Assembly (NCBI GenBank): GCA_037074765.1
Contig: JBAMDO010000125.1
Span: 96,978-160,977, forward strand
From: Mansonella perstans
Lineage: Eukaryota; Nematoda; Chromadorea; Rhabditida; Onchocercidae
DNA length: 64,000 bases
Reading direction: 5' to 3'
A model generated the notes under the pieces. The model saw only the letters and a program-made list of their open reading frames with translations, had not been told where the DNA came from and searched no databases. A program made the translations under genes and the position numbers. This document shows positions 51,701 to 64,000 of this stretch, one piece after another. Position 1 is the stretch's first letter. Each line of letters starts with the position of its first letter.

Positions 51701-54700
51701 TTACAATGAAGAACAGATTTGTTAAATGCTTTCCGACTAGACAAACGGACGTCCAAGATCAAGCAATCTACTAATCAAATAATATGGCACTTCCCACATG
51801 CTAGGTATTGTCCAGCATCAAGTAAGTATCGATATTACCCAGCGAACAATACGTATTACTGATGAAGCGTTTGTATCACTGGCATCGAAGCAGAATACCA
51901 AACGGAAATGATTGGAATCAATTATCAGGAAGCAAAACGATTATTAATTAAAAATTATTATTTCAAGCCATGCATAGGTTCATCTCTAGAAGACAAAGGT
52001 AAAAGAAATGCGAAATCTCGGTACTGGCTAATGCAGAATAAGCTGAAAAATAACGAGTATCAAGGAATCGTTAATCAAAAAGAAAATTTGAATTTTATCA
52101 AAATCGAGAGAACAATGGAGAAAGGGAGACACGGCCGAGGATGAGATAGCAGTGGTTGTCAGTCATCGGGTTGGATACTTGAGAAGCAGCTTAAGTTATC
52201 TCGAAAGATATCTAATCCAAGTTCAATTTATTTCATGCGGAGATGATTCGACTAATAGAGAGGGTCATTCCAAGAAACGATAGATTTCAATTTGACAACT
52301 AATAACTTATTAAGAGATGGAACAGTTCCAATAAATCCATCCTTTTTTTCCAACTTCTATTCTTCCTTCATTTTAGTAAAATTTGTCATATCATATCCAG
52401 AACATTTAACGTCTTTTTTGATGATAATAAAGTAAGCGCAAAAGTGAACATAACAAACCAATAACACATGTGATCAACTGCGCCATCACACAAGCATTCA
52501 TCTAAATAATCAATTCTATAACTACCACTATTCTCTTCTCATCCTTATCGTTACGTATCATTACTATCAAAAGTTTATTGTTGTTGATTTGAAATTTTCT
52601 CGTGGCATATCCATTTCGGTCAAAATAAATACGAAATTTTTGAAGAAATGAAATTTTAAATTTAACTTTGAAAAAAATTGAAAATATCGTCAGACAATCA
52701 AGATAATCAATAATCTAACCTACAAACAGATTAAAGAAGTGCTTAAAAAGTTGAAAGAGTTTCGCTCTCGATGACAATCTCGCACCGAAAATAGTACTTA
52801 GTTGAAGTACAACGAACTAGATATTATCAGTATATCAGTTGAATTTTAAATTTATCAAATCAAAACAGTCTTAATTTGTTTCTCTATTCTGATGCAATTT
52901 GCAACAAAATTAGAATAGAAAAGTAGATTTAAAAAATAAGCAGAAATATCATATTATTATACAATGATCATTAGAATAACAGCATTGTATTTCTAAATTT
53001 AAATGAAAAATTTGTTTTGGGAGGAAATAGGATGTTTAGAGGCAGAAAAAGATATCTAAACTGTATAACAATTACATCTAACAATCCCTAAACAGCAACA
53101 TTCGTTCTCTTTTCTCCCTTATATTCCTACCTTTCACTACAACACTCTCATAAAAAGAAATTCGGAAAAGAGAGGAAGAAAGAAAAAAAATAAACCAGCG
53201 ATAAAATAAGGTGCCATTCGTTGCGAATCTTTGATTAGCTCCTGGTTGACTATTTCTGATCCAAGTACCTATAACTTTCATTTAATTTCTTTTACTTAAA
53301 ATTAAAATTAAATCGAGAAAAGTTGCAAGAAACGTTTTACAAAAAGGACAATTTCCATCTGAAATAGAATCAGCAGCTGATTCATTCAATGCTCACAATT
53401 CTTTTCGTGGATATTCATTTAAAAGCGCACAAAATTTTTGTTTTTTTCCTGTCCACAGAAGAGGTCCATTAAGAAGAATTAAATTCATTGATAGAATAGC
53501 TTAATCTCCAAAAACGGTAAGAAATCCGGAAAATGATCCTGAGAGCAAATACCATTGAAAAGGATTTTTTTTTTTTTTTAAATGAAACTTAAACATTTGG
53601 ACGTACCAATATTTTTATTGGTTGATCAACATAAGTCTGTGTAGCAAATTTGTACAGAGCCACTTCCCATGCATTAAGCTTTGCTTCCATATTACTACTA
53701 CTTATGTGTCCATGAAAGACCATGAAAATAACCTGGAAGAAGTTTATCACTCTTTCAGAGATATTTGAATGTCAGGACATCTTCAGAAAAAAAGTAATAT
53801 ATGTACTAGAGCTTATTTTTTGGAAGCTATCCGGATACAGCTCATATTTGCAAATAAGGTTTAAAAGTTTGAAAATAAAGTAAAGAGCAAGATTGCTTTC
53901 TTAGTCCTTTGACCTTTAATTCTTTGATCTTTAAGATAAGACACTTGATATATCAATCACCTGAATATATTCAATATTGGTGATTGCTTCCAAAATTGCC
54001 TCTTCGGTAATTGCTGTGGAATGTGTCCCGCTACTTCCCACACTGCTGTTATTATTATGATGACTTTCGCTGTTATTATCAGATCGTAAACGAACGCCGT
54101 AAAAATTGCGCTCCAAATGAATATCAAAACCAGTAATTTTAGCAATTGGGTAAGTAAGATTAGTCGTTTTACTACGTGCTTTACCCGTTTCCTCTTTTCT
54201 GTATTCCTCCATCAATGCACTCTGAAGAGACTCTCATATTACATAGCCATCGATTTGTCTCACCGACTTCATATTCCATAGGTGGAAATTTGAAATCAGA
54301 TTTTCATCCAGAATCTCATCACACAGTATGGCAAACGTACAAAAGAAGGTATACTATGTCAATATATCAAATGATTCTTTTTAATGTAACTAGTAATCAG
54401 ATTAAAATAGAAGCATTTGAATTACATAAAAGAAACCCACGTACATGAAAGTACTCGATGACAATATTTGTATTGCATGAAATTCCGCATATTTCCCTGT
54501 ACACAAATCGTTCACCGGTAGAAGGCAACTGGACAGTGAAATTATCCATAAAATACTGATGTAGTCGAACTGCTTCTCCCAAGTACTTCAAACGATGCAT
54601 CGAACCACCATCACGAGCTTGTAACGTCAGTGTTGTTAATGTTGGATCACCTGATATAAAAGAAAAAATTAAGTAGAAAATAAACTTCCACATGTTATCA

Positions 54701-55962
54701 ATGAATATCAAATTTTTTGTTAAAAAAATGCAATTACCAGGAACATACATCCTGATGCAAGTTGTTTTTAAAAATTCGGATACTGGATTAACTAAGATCC
54801 AGAAATCAACATTGCTCATTCACTTGATTAAATCCAAACCGAATAACTCCAAATTTTGAACTTCCAAACGGGGGAAAAAGAACTGGGAAATCTTTGTAAA
54901 CTCCAAGTACAATGTGATCTGGTCAATTATCAAAATATTACCTTTATAACAACCTCTAATAACAAAAATATCTTTTAAAGATATTATCTGACGATGCAAG
55001 CTTTTGTGATTTAATTCACAATACCTCTAAAATTAACCCATAATACTTCTAAAAAAAATTAAAATTAACTAAATGTTATACTAAAGCTGAAAATTTTATG
55101 CTTTATTTCTGAAATTCAAAACTTGAATTTTAAATTTTGAACAAAGTTTTTTTTAATTAAGAAAAAAACTGACCAAATGAATTAGTGAATTCTCGTAGCA
55201 AATTTGCTTCGCGCCTTGATGGTGATGTTGTTGGAGTGTAACCGTCACGAACTCGATCTTCCAGTTTAAGATAATAAATTCCGAATGACATAACTGACAT
55301 AATGATAGCAGCAATGACATAAGCAAGTGGATACGAACCGATACTAAAACCAATCAAGCGGAACACCCTTCGTAAAGTTAACTGCTGACAAAACGCTATT
55401 AGTTTGGATGCTTTTGCACCTGGAATTTCAAATTTATTAAAAGAAAGAAGTTAGCTTAAGCTGGTGAAATCATGGAATATATGTTATTGTCCCTGTGTCT
55501 TTATCTATCAAAAAAGATTAGTTGAAAATGTCATCCTTGGCGTAAAATACGACTGCTTAACTGATCGATATCTCATTTGCCAGTAATTCTCAAATCCATA
55601 AATTTTTGCAATTCAATCTAAGCTCATGGCTTTAAAACGTTCCAATTTTTAATAAGGGTCCGATTTGAACTTCAAAAAATCTGGGACAACAATTTGTATA
55701 GCACAAGCAAATAAGATTAAGTAATACAATATGATGAAAAGGTAACATCCTGCAGGATTACTGCAGTCTCGCTCGATGCAATTCAACTAATGTTGAGTAG
55801 TAGAAACTAACGGTTATTTGCGCTGACTGAATTGGTGCTGAGTGGTAGCTCTTCCTGAATTTCACAACACTCATTATCATTACTGTTTTCAGCCAGATCA
55901 ACCTTGAAGTTGGAATGTACTTGCTGGCTATTAGAAGCTATTTTTGCAAGTAATACTGACAT
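45770..55962 (-). CDS. Patched-related (PTR) sterol-sensing-domain membrane protein
   Basis: RND-fold, 12-TM protein of the nematode PTR/PTCHD group. Coding exons: 55812-55962, 55174-55419, 54445-54650, 53961-54221, 53607-53732, [unresolved], 51017-51309, 50194-50361, 49876-50012, 49085-49292, 48683-48805, 48377-48605, 47784-47982, 47591-47696, 46801-46919, 46441-46599, 45770-46078. The two blocks give 330 and about 683 codons. Landmarks: TM1 then [26 protein letters not shown] and [12 protein letters not shown] before TM2; sterol-sensing TM2-6 ([31 protein letters not shown]); second half [35 protein letters not shown]10 [14 protein letters not shown]11-12 [12 protein letters not shown]. Acceptor 47982 was chosen to keep phase. 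The junction 53607 to 51309 does not match in phase, so an exon is missing or misplaced. TM4 reads GVNGAF where relatives have GVDDAF. PTR proteins act in cuticle, moulting and lipid handling. Confidence 0.88.
51321..51435 (-). repeat. Degenerate GGTAAATTT motif cluster in a PTR intron
   Basis: About eight irregularly spaced copies of (G)GTAAATTT (AAATTTACC on the + strand) lie directly upstream of the exon beginning near 51309. Many contain a GTAA and sit next to AG dinucleotides, so the tract is a run of potential splice sites beside the one junction of the gene that I could not resolve. Confidence 0.6.
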
Positions 55963-56589
55963 GATGACGAGCAAACGGACATGCAAAATTTCTAGAGCAT
56001 CACGTTTCTAAAATTTCTAAAAAAAAAAAAAACTTTTTTTCATGGAATAACAGTAAAAGAAACGAATCAACACGTCACATAAAACAAATGTTGACAGTAG
56101 CACTAAACCTGTCGCTTAAACAATCTCAACAAATTATTTTATTCGTATTTGATGAAAGAAATGAGGAGAAATATGTGGTAAAAGCAGCATCTTTGCAGTG
56201 CAAGAAATAATACTATAGCCTAGCCAATAATTATTCGGGAAAAACCGAAGCAACGTTTTGTACAAATATTTTGATTTGAATTATATTGAAAACAATGTTG
56301 CTTTGAATTTCTTATCGAGCAGTCCTACAGCGTGATTGCATTTTTTCCATCCTTTCTGATTACCAACATGCAATCTTTTGCTTGAGATCTTCCAGTGGAG
56401 TCAATCGCAGTACTCAGTTTGTATTCTTGAGCTATTCCTGTGCTGTTTATTAGTTGACATACAAATTGTCAATGCACATTATCATTCCAGTTTAAGAAAT
56501 ATTTTGGCAAACAGTCGATATTAAACGACCAAACATCATTTATCAGCCATATTTATCAGAAATAATGCTATGAATACGGAAGCTAATTG

Positions 56590-56900
56590 AATAGATAGTT
56601 AATCGGGAAGAATGACAGGTAGGTGAGCATATATTTAACTGAATAGATAATACATAGCGGATAGACAAAGAAGCATATGCACTGGTAGTAGGTAAACAAA
56701 TAAATAATCAAGTATTGGATAGGTAGGTAAATAATTGGTAAGTGGGCGAATAAGAAAGTGGGTGAACACGTACGTAAATATGATAACGAACAGTTGACAA
56801 AAGTGAAAAATTATGGACAGTTTGTAAAAGTGAAGAAATAGCTGGGCTAATGAATAGATAAGTGTAAATGTGAAACCATAAATAGATAGATAAACGTTAA
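56590..56900 (+). repeat. Degenerate GATA / GGTA / AATA tract
   Basis: About 300 bp of imperfect 4-base units (GATA, GGTA, AATA, GTGA). The - strand gives an open hydrophobic frame purely from this composition. Confidence 0.55.
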
Positions 56901-59900
56901 GAAAGATGGTCATCGTAACTAAATGGAAAGGAGAAACACACACCAAGTTTCGGGTACCGTACCCATCATAGATACAAGTTTTTTTACGCACTTTTTAGAG
57001 ATACATGTTTTTTCATGCATGCAAAACAGAAGTTCTTGCATAATGCAATAAACAAAGGAGTAGAAAGATGTGTATTCGATTGTCTTATCGTTCTACATCT
57101 ATTTAAAATTACAAGCCAAATTTTGTTCCTTTCTTTCAATTTTACATTCACAAAAATCTAACTAACTGACTCCTTCATTTATTTATTGTTCCTCAAATCA
57201 CAAATTCGATTCTCAGCCAGACTCACAAAAAGAAATTGTGAAAATGAAATTAAGCATCAAATAGATTAGCAAAATATATTCAAATTAAATAATCAGAAAA
57301 ACCGCTTCGATTTTATACGATTGAAATGAGGATAGCATACATGTGATACGCATTCAAGTTCGCGTGAATCATATGAATTGAAATTAGACTTTCCTGTAGC
57401 TAATAACTCCCAAATTATATCCATTTGAGAATTAGTTAGCAATATCAAAAAAGCACTTTAATAAAGCAATCAACTAATGGAACAATTTCCAGCATATTTC
57501 CTGATATATTTATGATACAAATAGCCATGTGTGTACGTTTCAAAAAAAGCGCTTAATTCAATTGTCATTCCAATAAATAGAAATGAGATATTTTTATGTA
57601 TAATATTGATTTCAATGAAATGCGTAATAAATGAGTAGTTGCGCTGAAGATTAACTGGCTGCAGGAATTATATGTACGCATAAAATTAGAATGGTAAAAA
57701 TCCATCTATGCGATTTGCTAGCATTCGATCATTTCAGATTCAAGCGCATTTTGAAAATATCACTCAAATTGCTCACATAAATGAATTTTTTTTTGTGTAA
57801 AATCTGATACTTTTCAAGTTATTCTGTTCCGACCTGAGCATATCATTCCGATATTGGTCCAATTACAATTGTATCAAAAGTTTGATTTTTTCCGCAAACT
57901 TGACGCATTCTTTACCGCATATCTAATAAAAAATAACAGTCTAATAAAATATCAATAATGCATTGTTCACTGAAATATTCACTTCAATTTGTAATTTTAC
58001 AAGTAAGCAATCTTTCAATTTTAGGGATTGAAATTGAAGAGAAGATAAAATGAAGATTAGAGAGAGCAATTTTAGGATGAAACAACAAAGCGAAGCATAA
58101 ATGAAAACCAGACGAGGAGGACAGTTTGAGAAAATAAATTTCGATCTGCACTGATCTTAATTTATGTCACAAATCTTTTTCTCCTATCTTCTCTTCTCTT
58201 TTTCTTTCTCCATCCTTACTAATTAATTATTAAGGATTTGTCTATTTTGAATAAGTAAGTTAAAATATCGCTTTGAAAGTGAAATTTGAGAAGTTTTTTT
58301 TTTTTTTTAAATGTTAGTAAAAAGAAGGATAAAAATAGAGAGAGTGAATGAGAGAGAAGTAAATGAGGCAAAAGATGGAGGTGAAATTGTTGGACGATAC
58401 TCTCTCTATTCAACAGATGTTCCAGTTAAGGATTTCTGAATTTTTCAAAATTGATCATTGATCAATCAAGTTGATTTTTACTATTTATCATTTATTTAGC
58501 TTAATTTAAAATTATAATAGCCTAAATACACTTTTAGCAATATCTTTTAATTACTTTTGCACTTTCATTTGGTTGCTATAACTACTATATATTAGTAATA
58601 TTTTTCTAATTGTCACCTTTTCGAATCAATTTTCGCTTCTTTTTAATATTTAATTATAGATAGAAAAGATCTAATAATTAACCTACTTTTATTGATGCTC
58701 ATAAATTCAACAAAGTAATGAAATAAAATTTATAAATATTGATGTTGATGAATAGAAAAATATTGTAGAGTGGCAGAGTGAAATGTGACGGAGTGTGTTG
58801 AAAGCTTCCTGATATAGCTGAATCATCTGACAAAATATTGACGTAGAAATAATTGGAACATACAAACGGTTCAAAAAGTAAAGTAGGATGAGGTAAAAAG
58901 GAGATCTGGGTGACAATAAAGTTAGTAAATCAGTTTAAAGTTTGTGATAATTTTTAAAAATTTTCCTCCTTACTCTTCTCAATTTATTCTTCTCTAAATG
59001 TCATAATTTTGAACTTTTTTCAAATTTACTACAAATATTTCTGAAAATATCATCGTTAGCAGTGAAAACTGAAATATTTGCAGAAAAGTAGAATTAATAT
59101 TTGGTACAAATAATAAAGAAAATTGTGCAAGAGGATAAAATTTTTCTAAGATTGTACACATTTTCAGGTTAAACTAGGCCAAAGTGACACTTCTTTTCCT
59201 TTTATCAATTTTTGATGATTGAGCCAAGAAGAGACTATTCATTACATTTAAAAGAAAATTATTTGCAGCGAGCAAAACATCACCCGAGTGAAAAGAATGA
59301 ATGGCAATATAAGACGAACAACGATCAAATAAACAAATTTCAGCCGTTGTCATTTTGATTGTCCTCCCATTCTTTTTCCTTTCCGTAAAACGTTTTCTGA
59401 TGAATAAGTTCTAAATATTGTTTAGCAGTATTGGATGATTAAATTATATGATTAAATTTGTGAGAAACCGGAAAATACATCGAAAATCATAGATAATGAA
59501 CTTTGATGTTTGGTACACAAAGAGTAGAGAAGAGAGGCTTAATGCCAAATAGACATTTTGAAAATTGACATATCACATAAAGATTTTCATCCTAGGGGAA
59601 ACTTACAACTTCATGCAACCTAATACAACTTAATTTATAAAGTAATGATAACTAAAAAGCAAACTAAGTATGCTTAATATTTTATGTAACGCCAAGTGAT
59701 TCATTCATTTTTTTGGAAAAGTTTGGAGAAGTGCAACGTGATTCTTACTCTTGGCTCATATTAATTTAATGAAGAGTAAGAGAAAGAAATGATAAAGAGC
59801 ACTTGATTATTTGCAAATGCACAAAGTTCTTTATTCTCATGATTGATGACGCATTCATTATTTTTCTTAGGCATATCTTCAGCATAGTATTTTCGAAAAT

Positions 59901-62900
59901 GTTAACACACAGCGAAATAATTAATTGAAGAAAATTGAATGGCAGAAAAACTTTAGGGGAGAAAAGATCTGAACTGCCATAAGAAGAAAGAATTTCATTT
60001 ATTATCTTCTATACCTTACTTTCAGCCATATTTTTGCAACCCAAAGTTTTCTCATTGGAAAGAGAATGAAATCGAAGTTGACAATTATAAGACAGCGATA
60101 GCACGTGCCTATCTTTCTATCAATGATATGATGATAAATATGTTACTATCACAATCAGAATATATAACTGGCAGCATCCTCCGGGTAAATGAATGTAATA
60201 AAGAGGAGTGGTAGTAGTAGTTAGTATTAATAGTGGTACAGCCAGAACACTCCAAGTGATAGCACAGGAAGGAAGAGAAACCGGTATTGGTTACTGATGT
60301 CATAAATTTCAAAAAAGTTGAAAAAATATCATCATGTTTTTTCAACTTCTTACAAATCGATAAAGGCAGTAGAGAATGTTTACTAATAAGCAAATAGGGA
60401 AAGAAAAAATTGCATTTCATTGGAAACATAGATCCAGACCCTAGCATCACCAGTATATATGAACCTCACAATTATCCTAAAATTGGCCCATAGTTATCCT
60501 TAATATAATGTAATGGTGGCATACTTTTAGTGCCCATTTTTCTCTAATAGTTACTTCCGGCAGTATCTTTATCTCAAGAAAAAACAAATCTTCGGTATAA
60601 TCTGAAGCTGGATATTAGAATAATTACGGATTTTCGATGATTCCTATGCTTCTATATAATGTAACGCTTTCATCCCATTAGATAAGTCGAAATGAAACGA
60701 AAAAGTGAAAGACAGGAAAAGCGGTTCAGGAAAACCTGAATCAATTCCTGAATTCGGTAAATGCAAAAACCATTGCAATGGGACGGTAAGGACGATGAAA
60801 GTTTGTGAGGTATATCACAATAGCTAAAATAAGAAAAGAAAGCTAAAAGTGCACTGTTGCTCATTCCTTATCTTCTAAATGATTGAAATTCACTTTCGCA
60901 GCCATTGCGAATGGACCTGCGAAGAGGACTTTATAGCTTTTTTTTTTTTTTTTTTGTAATTGAATAGATTTTATAATTAAATAGATTAGATTAAGGCTCC
61001 CAGCCTGATCTCTCTAAAAAACGCTAGCATGATTTGCAAACCGTTCAGATCATTGGCGTCTTGATGGGCCTTTCAAATCAAAATTTCAGGCTTAAGGCTC
61101 TTTTTAAGATTTAAAAATGATTTTGAAATGAATAAAAAAATCGAAGAGACCGTTAGTTTAAATCAATAAAATAATTCTAAAATTCCAAACTATTCGTTAT
61201 GTTTTGAATAGCAAAATGCGAGAACAAGTCTTCAAACAAGTACAGACAACTAAGCATTGAAAAAGGGTGAAATATTGATATCGATAATTACTACTAAACA
61301 TATATTGATAGAGATAATTGCTACTTAATCGGTGAACTGACCAAGATGAATGGAGAAACAAATGGGACGAAAAAAATTTCAGTAGGTATCAATTTTAATC
61401 AATTTGATTCATTTATTTGATATCACCAAATAAAAACTGTGGGATGATTCATTGACAGTGCCTTACCAACTGGCGGCAGAAGCTATTTCCAAATTCTGTT
61501 TGAAATTTTAGTAATTGAGTGGATAGGTAGGCGGCAATGCATGATGAATGAGTTTGATACAATGTGGGGAGGACAGCAGCAGTGAAGATATATGGCACTA
61601 TCCAAGTCAAAATTCATTGAAAGTTGTAATTAAAAATATTATTTGTGTTAAGCTCAAAATAATTTTCTTTTTGGTTTTCGAAAATTTCTTACAAAGTCTG
61701 AAAGCTTTTTGTGTTGAATTTCTTTTGAAGTAAAAGAAAGAGGCTATTTTCTGAATTTTCTGAAATAGACGAATCCCACTAAATCTGATAATTCCAATGC
61801 AACTGAAAATAGAGCAATAAAACTTAAGAAAAATGAGAATTGTTAAACTATCAATCGTTTTGTTGAATTTTATGAATTCTCAAACAAGGAAAAAATAGAA
61901 TATTGCCGACCCAGAGATCACTGATATTCTATTGGTCGCATAATTTGCATGTGTAGTATATTAACTCTTATGACTATAATGAAATAGAGCATTTTTTATA
62001 AAAATTATAATTAGCCTGAATGACACTATCAGATGCTGACCAGCTAAAATATGCCATGCAAACATGGGGATGTTTTGACAGTCACGGATACCCCAATTTC
62101 TCAGAAAGTCCATGTACGACGAGTATAGCATCAGGAAATATGGCGAATAGTTCTAGTATATGAATGAGTCAGGAGATCCTGATGGCTTAAGCAAAAAAAA
62201 ATTCATAATTTTTTGCAGAACTCAATTTTAAAATAATATAAAGTACCGCAAATGTATTGCATACATTAGAATGCAGCAGTTGGAGCGACAAGAATTTTCC
62301 TCCATTCTTGATTAATTGTATTTTTATTAAATGTTAAATTTTGGCTTTGTTAAATGATAAATTTAATATCAAACTAAATGCTTCTTTCCGTCATGTCAAG
62401 GATGGATATGAAGTGACGAAGGATTTGATGTTACAAGATGACTACAACTTGTAACGTTGTTTTCTTGGTTATTGACCCCAGATATACTTCTGTAACTGAA
62501 ATTAAATCATCAAACCTAAAAGTGTGACAAAAATGTCATCAGCTTAACAACTATTCTTATTTTTCCACATCAATTAGTGATTAAAATTCTTCGAACAATA
62601 ATTGAATTGATCAAAATTCTTGGGAACTTTGCAATATTGTAACTTTTTTCAGTTCGACCATCTGGAAAGATAAAGAAATTTTTTTTTTACAACAAATGAT
62701 TAGATTCCTATGCAATGATGTCATCTGTCGCTTGTTCCACAATTCCACCTTTACGTCGCATTGATATGTCCTCCCACAGTGTTCATTATTAATTTCTACT
62801 GGTTATTATTACTGATAGAAATTATTGCAAAGAATCGTAAGTCTGAAAAAAATCAAACTCTTTGTTTTCAATTTTCCTGAAATTAAATTTGGGCAGATTG

Positions 62901-63188
62901 GTGCAGATGTTTTATGGCTAACTATGTGGACGATGAACGTGGACAATGATGAATAGATGAATACATGCGTAAGTGGACAGATAGATGGACGGGTAGGTGA
63001 AAAAGTGGATATAGATTCCATCACGAAATAGCCACGTTATGTAAGGAAGAAATAACAAAGAGCTAGAAGAAAGATGGATCAGCGTTGGAAATTTCGGCAT
63101 GGCGAAAATTCTTCGTCGTTTTCTTACTTTTGATTGTAAAACATCCCTTAGTCATGCAAACATTTCAACCACTATTAGTGCTTTTATT

Positions 63189-63275
63189 GCACACGCACAC
63201 ACACACATATAGGTATACACACATTGCGCATATACATACACACAAACACAAACATACAGACAGACAAATACATCC
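63189..63275 (+). repeat. CA / ACAT microsatellite
   Basis: Interrupted CACA, TACA and CAGACA units over about 85 bp. Confidence 0.85.
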
Positions 63276-64000
63276 ACAAATGCAGAAATTCTTACGCTAG
63301 TAATGTCCACTATCGAAATTGAATGAGAGAGAAATTGAGGAGATGCGGGAATGCTATTGAGATGTAAACAAAGAAGCTGGCAATAAACATTCTAGCAATG
63401 TTGAACAGTTATGCAGAAATATGAACCAAATAGATTAAAATTTTCAAAATTTAATCAAAATATGTTTTAAATTCAAGACAACAAGAAATATCAGAAAATG
63501 TTTAAGTGACCAATGTTTACTAAATGCAAACGCTTTCATCAAAGCAATGTTAATCAATAAATAGATGGCTCATAGATCGGCTTCTGCTTGTTTATGAAAT
63601 GTAATATGTTGAAATAGATTACTAGGAATCATCAATATGATGATTTCAAGTAAGTAATCGTATCAATAGGCCGGTAACGAATAACCATGAGTTTAGTGGC
63701 ATATGAGATATTACTACATTAACTAGGAAAAAATATTCTGCAAAAAAGTTTAAGATAGCCACAAAAAAAAATTGGGTATCGGAAAGTAATAAGAGATATT
63801 CGATGATTATTCAATTCAAATATCGGTTCCAACTAGGTAGAGGTTAAAAAGAGGGATGTCGAAGTAAAATAAATATGCACCTAAATGATTTTAGCAAAAA
63901 AAAATAGCAATTCCATTTTAAATTAAATTTTTACTTCTTCCAGGATCGAAGAGATATGGAAATGCTATTAGAGATGAGATGCAAAAAAAAAAAAAAAAAA

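Larger units (their letters stand above)
55963..64000. other. Gene-poor region upstream of the PTR gene
   Basis: About 8 kb with no supportable coding sequence on either strand. Long AT-rich stretches, several homopolymer A/T runs and two zones of degenerate GATA/GATG units (about 56590-56900 and 62930-63010) explain the longer open frames. It presumably contains the PTR promoter and any untranslated first exon. Confidence 0.55.

Noticed and set aside
51908..52144. 78-codon Lys/Asn-rich + strand frame
   Set aside because: Lies inside the PTR intron, has no recognisable domain, and its composition matches the surrounding AT-rich DNA.
56635..56991. 118-codon hydrophobic open frame on the - strand
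   Set aside because: Composition follows directly from degenerate GATA/GGTA units; no splice sites or family motifs.
63085..63300. Open frame with a signal-like N-terminus and His/Thr tail
   Set aside because: The tail is a CA microsatellite, and no second exon or conserved segment is seen.

Overview
This window looks like nuclear DNA of a parasitic nematode, most likely a filarial worm (Onchocercidae). It is AT-rich. The genes are cut into many small exons by introns that mostly end in TTTCAG-type acceptors. The proteins read as nematode orthologues: a nematode-style cathepsin Z, a PTR-class Patched-related protein and a p66/dcp-66 protein. No bacterial, Wolbachia or viral gene was seen. 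All gene models were spliced by eye from phase-compatible donor and acceptor sites.

Layout. 1-4891 (+): 3' part of an SLC38A10-like amino-acid transporter, with a possible alternative charged tail reaching 5817. 6499-12920 (-): complete USP5-type ubiquitin hydrolase, 16 exons, 851 aa, ending in six perfect copies of a 7-residue repeat. 13697-14966 (+): HINT-type histidine-triad hydrolase, 3 exons. 15166-15420 (-): possible two-exon Cys-rich peptide gene. 15585-19024 (-): complete cathepsin Z, 8 exons, 301 aa, with a 24-nt exon holding the catalytic Cys after a GC-AG intron. 19025-35972: about 17 kb with no gene I can support, but with a dense cluster of minisatellites and microsatellites at 32.2-35.4 kb. 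35973-42614 (+): complete p66 (GATAD2/dcp-66) subunit of NuRD/Mi-2 deacetylase complexes, 12 exons, 745 aa, rich in poly-Ala and poly-Gln. 45770-55962 (-): Patched-related/sterol-sensing-domain protein, 16 recognised coding exons with one junction unresolved. 55963-64000: about 8 kb of low-complexity, apparently non-coding DNA.

How the genes relate. They serve different processes: amino-acid transport, ubiquitin-chain recycling, purine phosphoramidate hydrolysis, lysosomal or secreted proteolysis, chromatin repression, and membrane lipid/sterol-type transport. Nothing suggests one pathway. In nematodes cathepsin Z and PTR proteins are both linked to moulting and cuticle. SLC38A10-like and USP5 converge, with candidate poly(A) signals about 50 bp apart. 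USP5 and HINT diverge from a 776-bp spacer. p66 and PTR converge.

The points most worth a second look are the USP5 C-terminal heptapeptide array, the loss of the TM4 Asp-Asp pair in the PTR protein, the cathepsin Z micro-exon with its GC-AG intron, the HINT intron that stays open through a 12-residue repeat, and the 25-bp satellite-like array upstream of p66. I did not find a clearly new multi-gene system.
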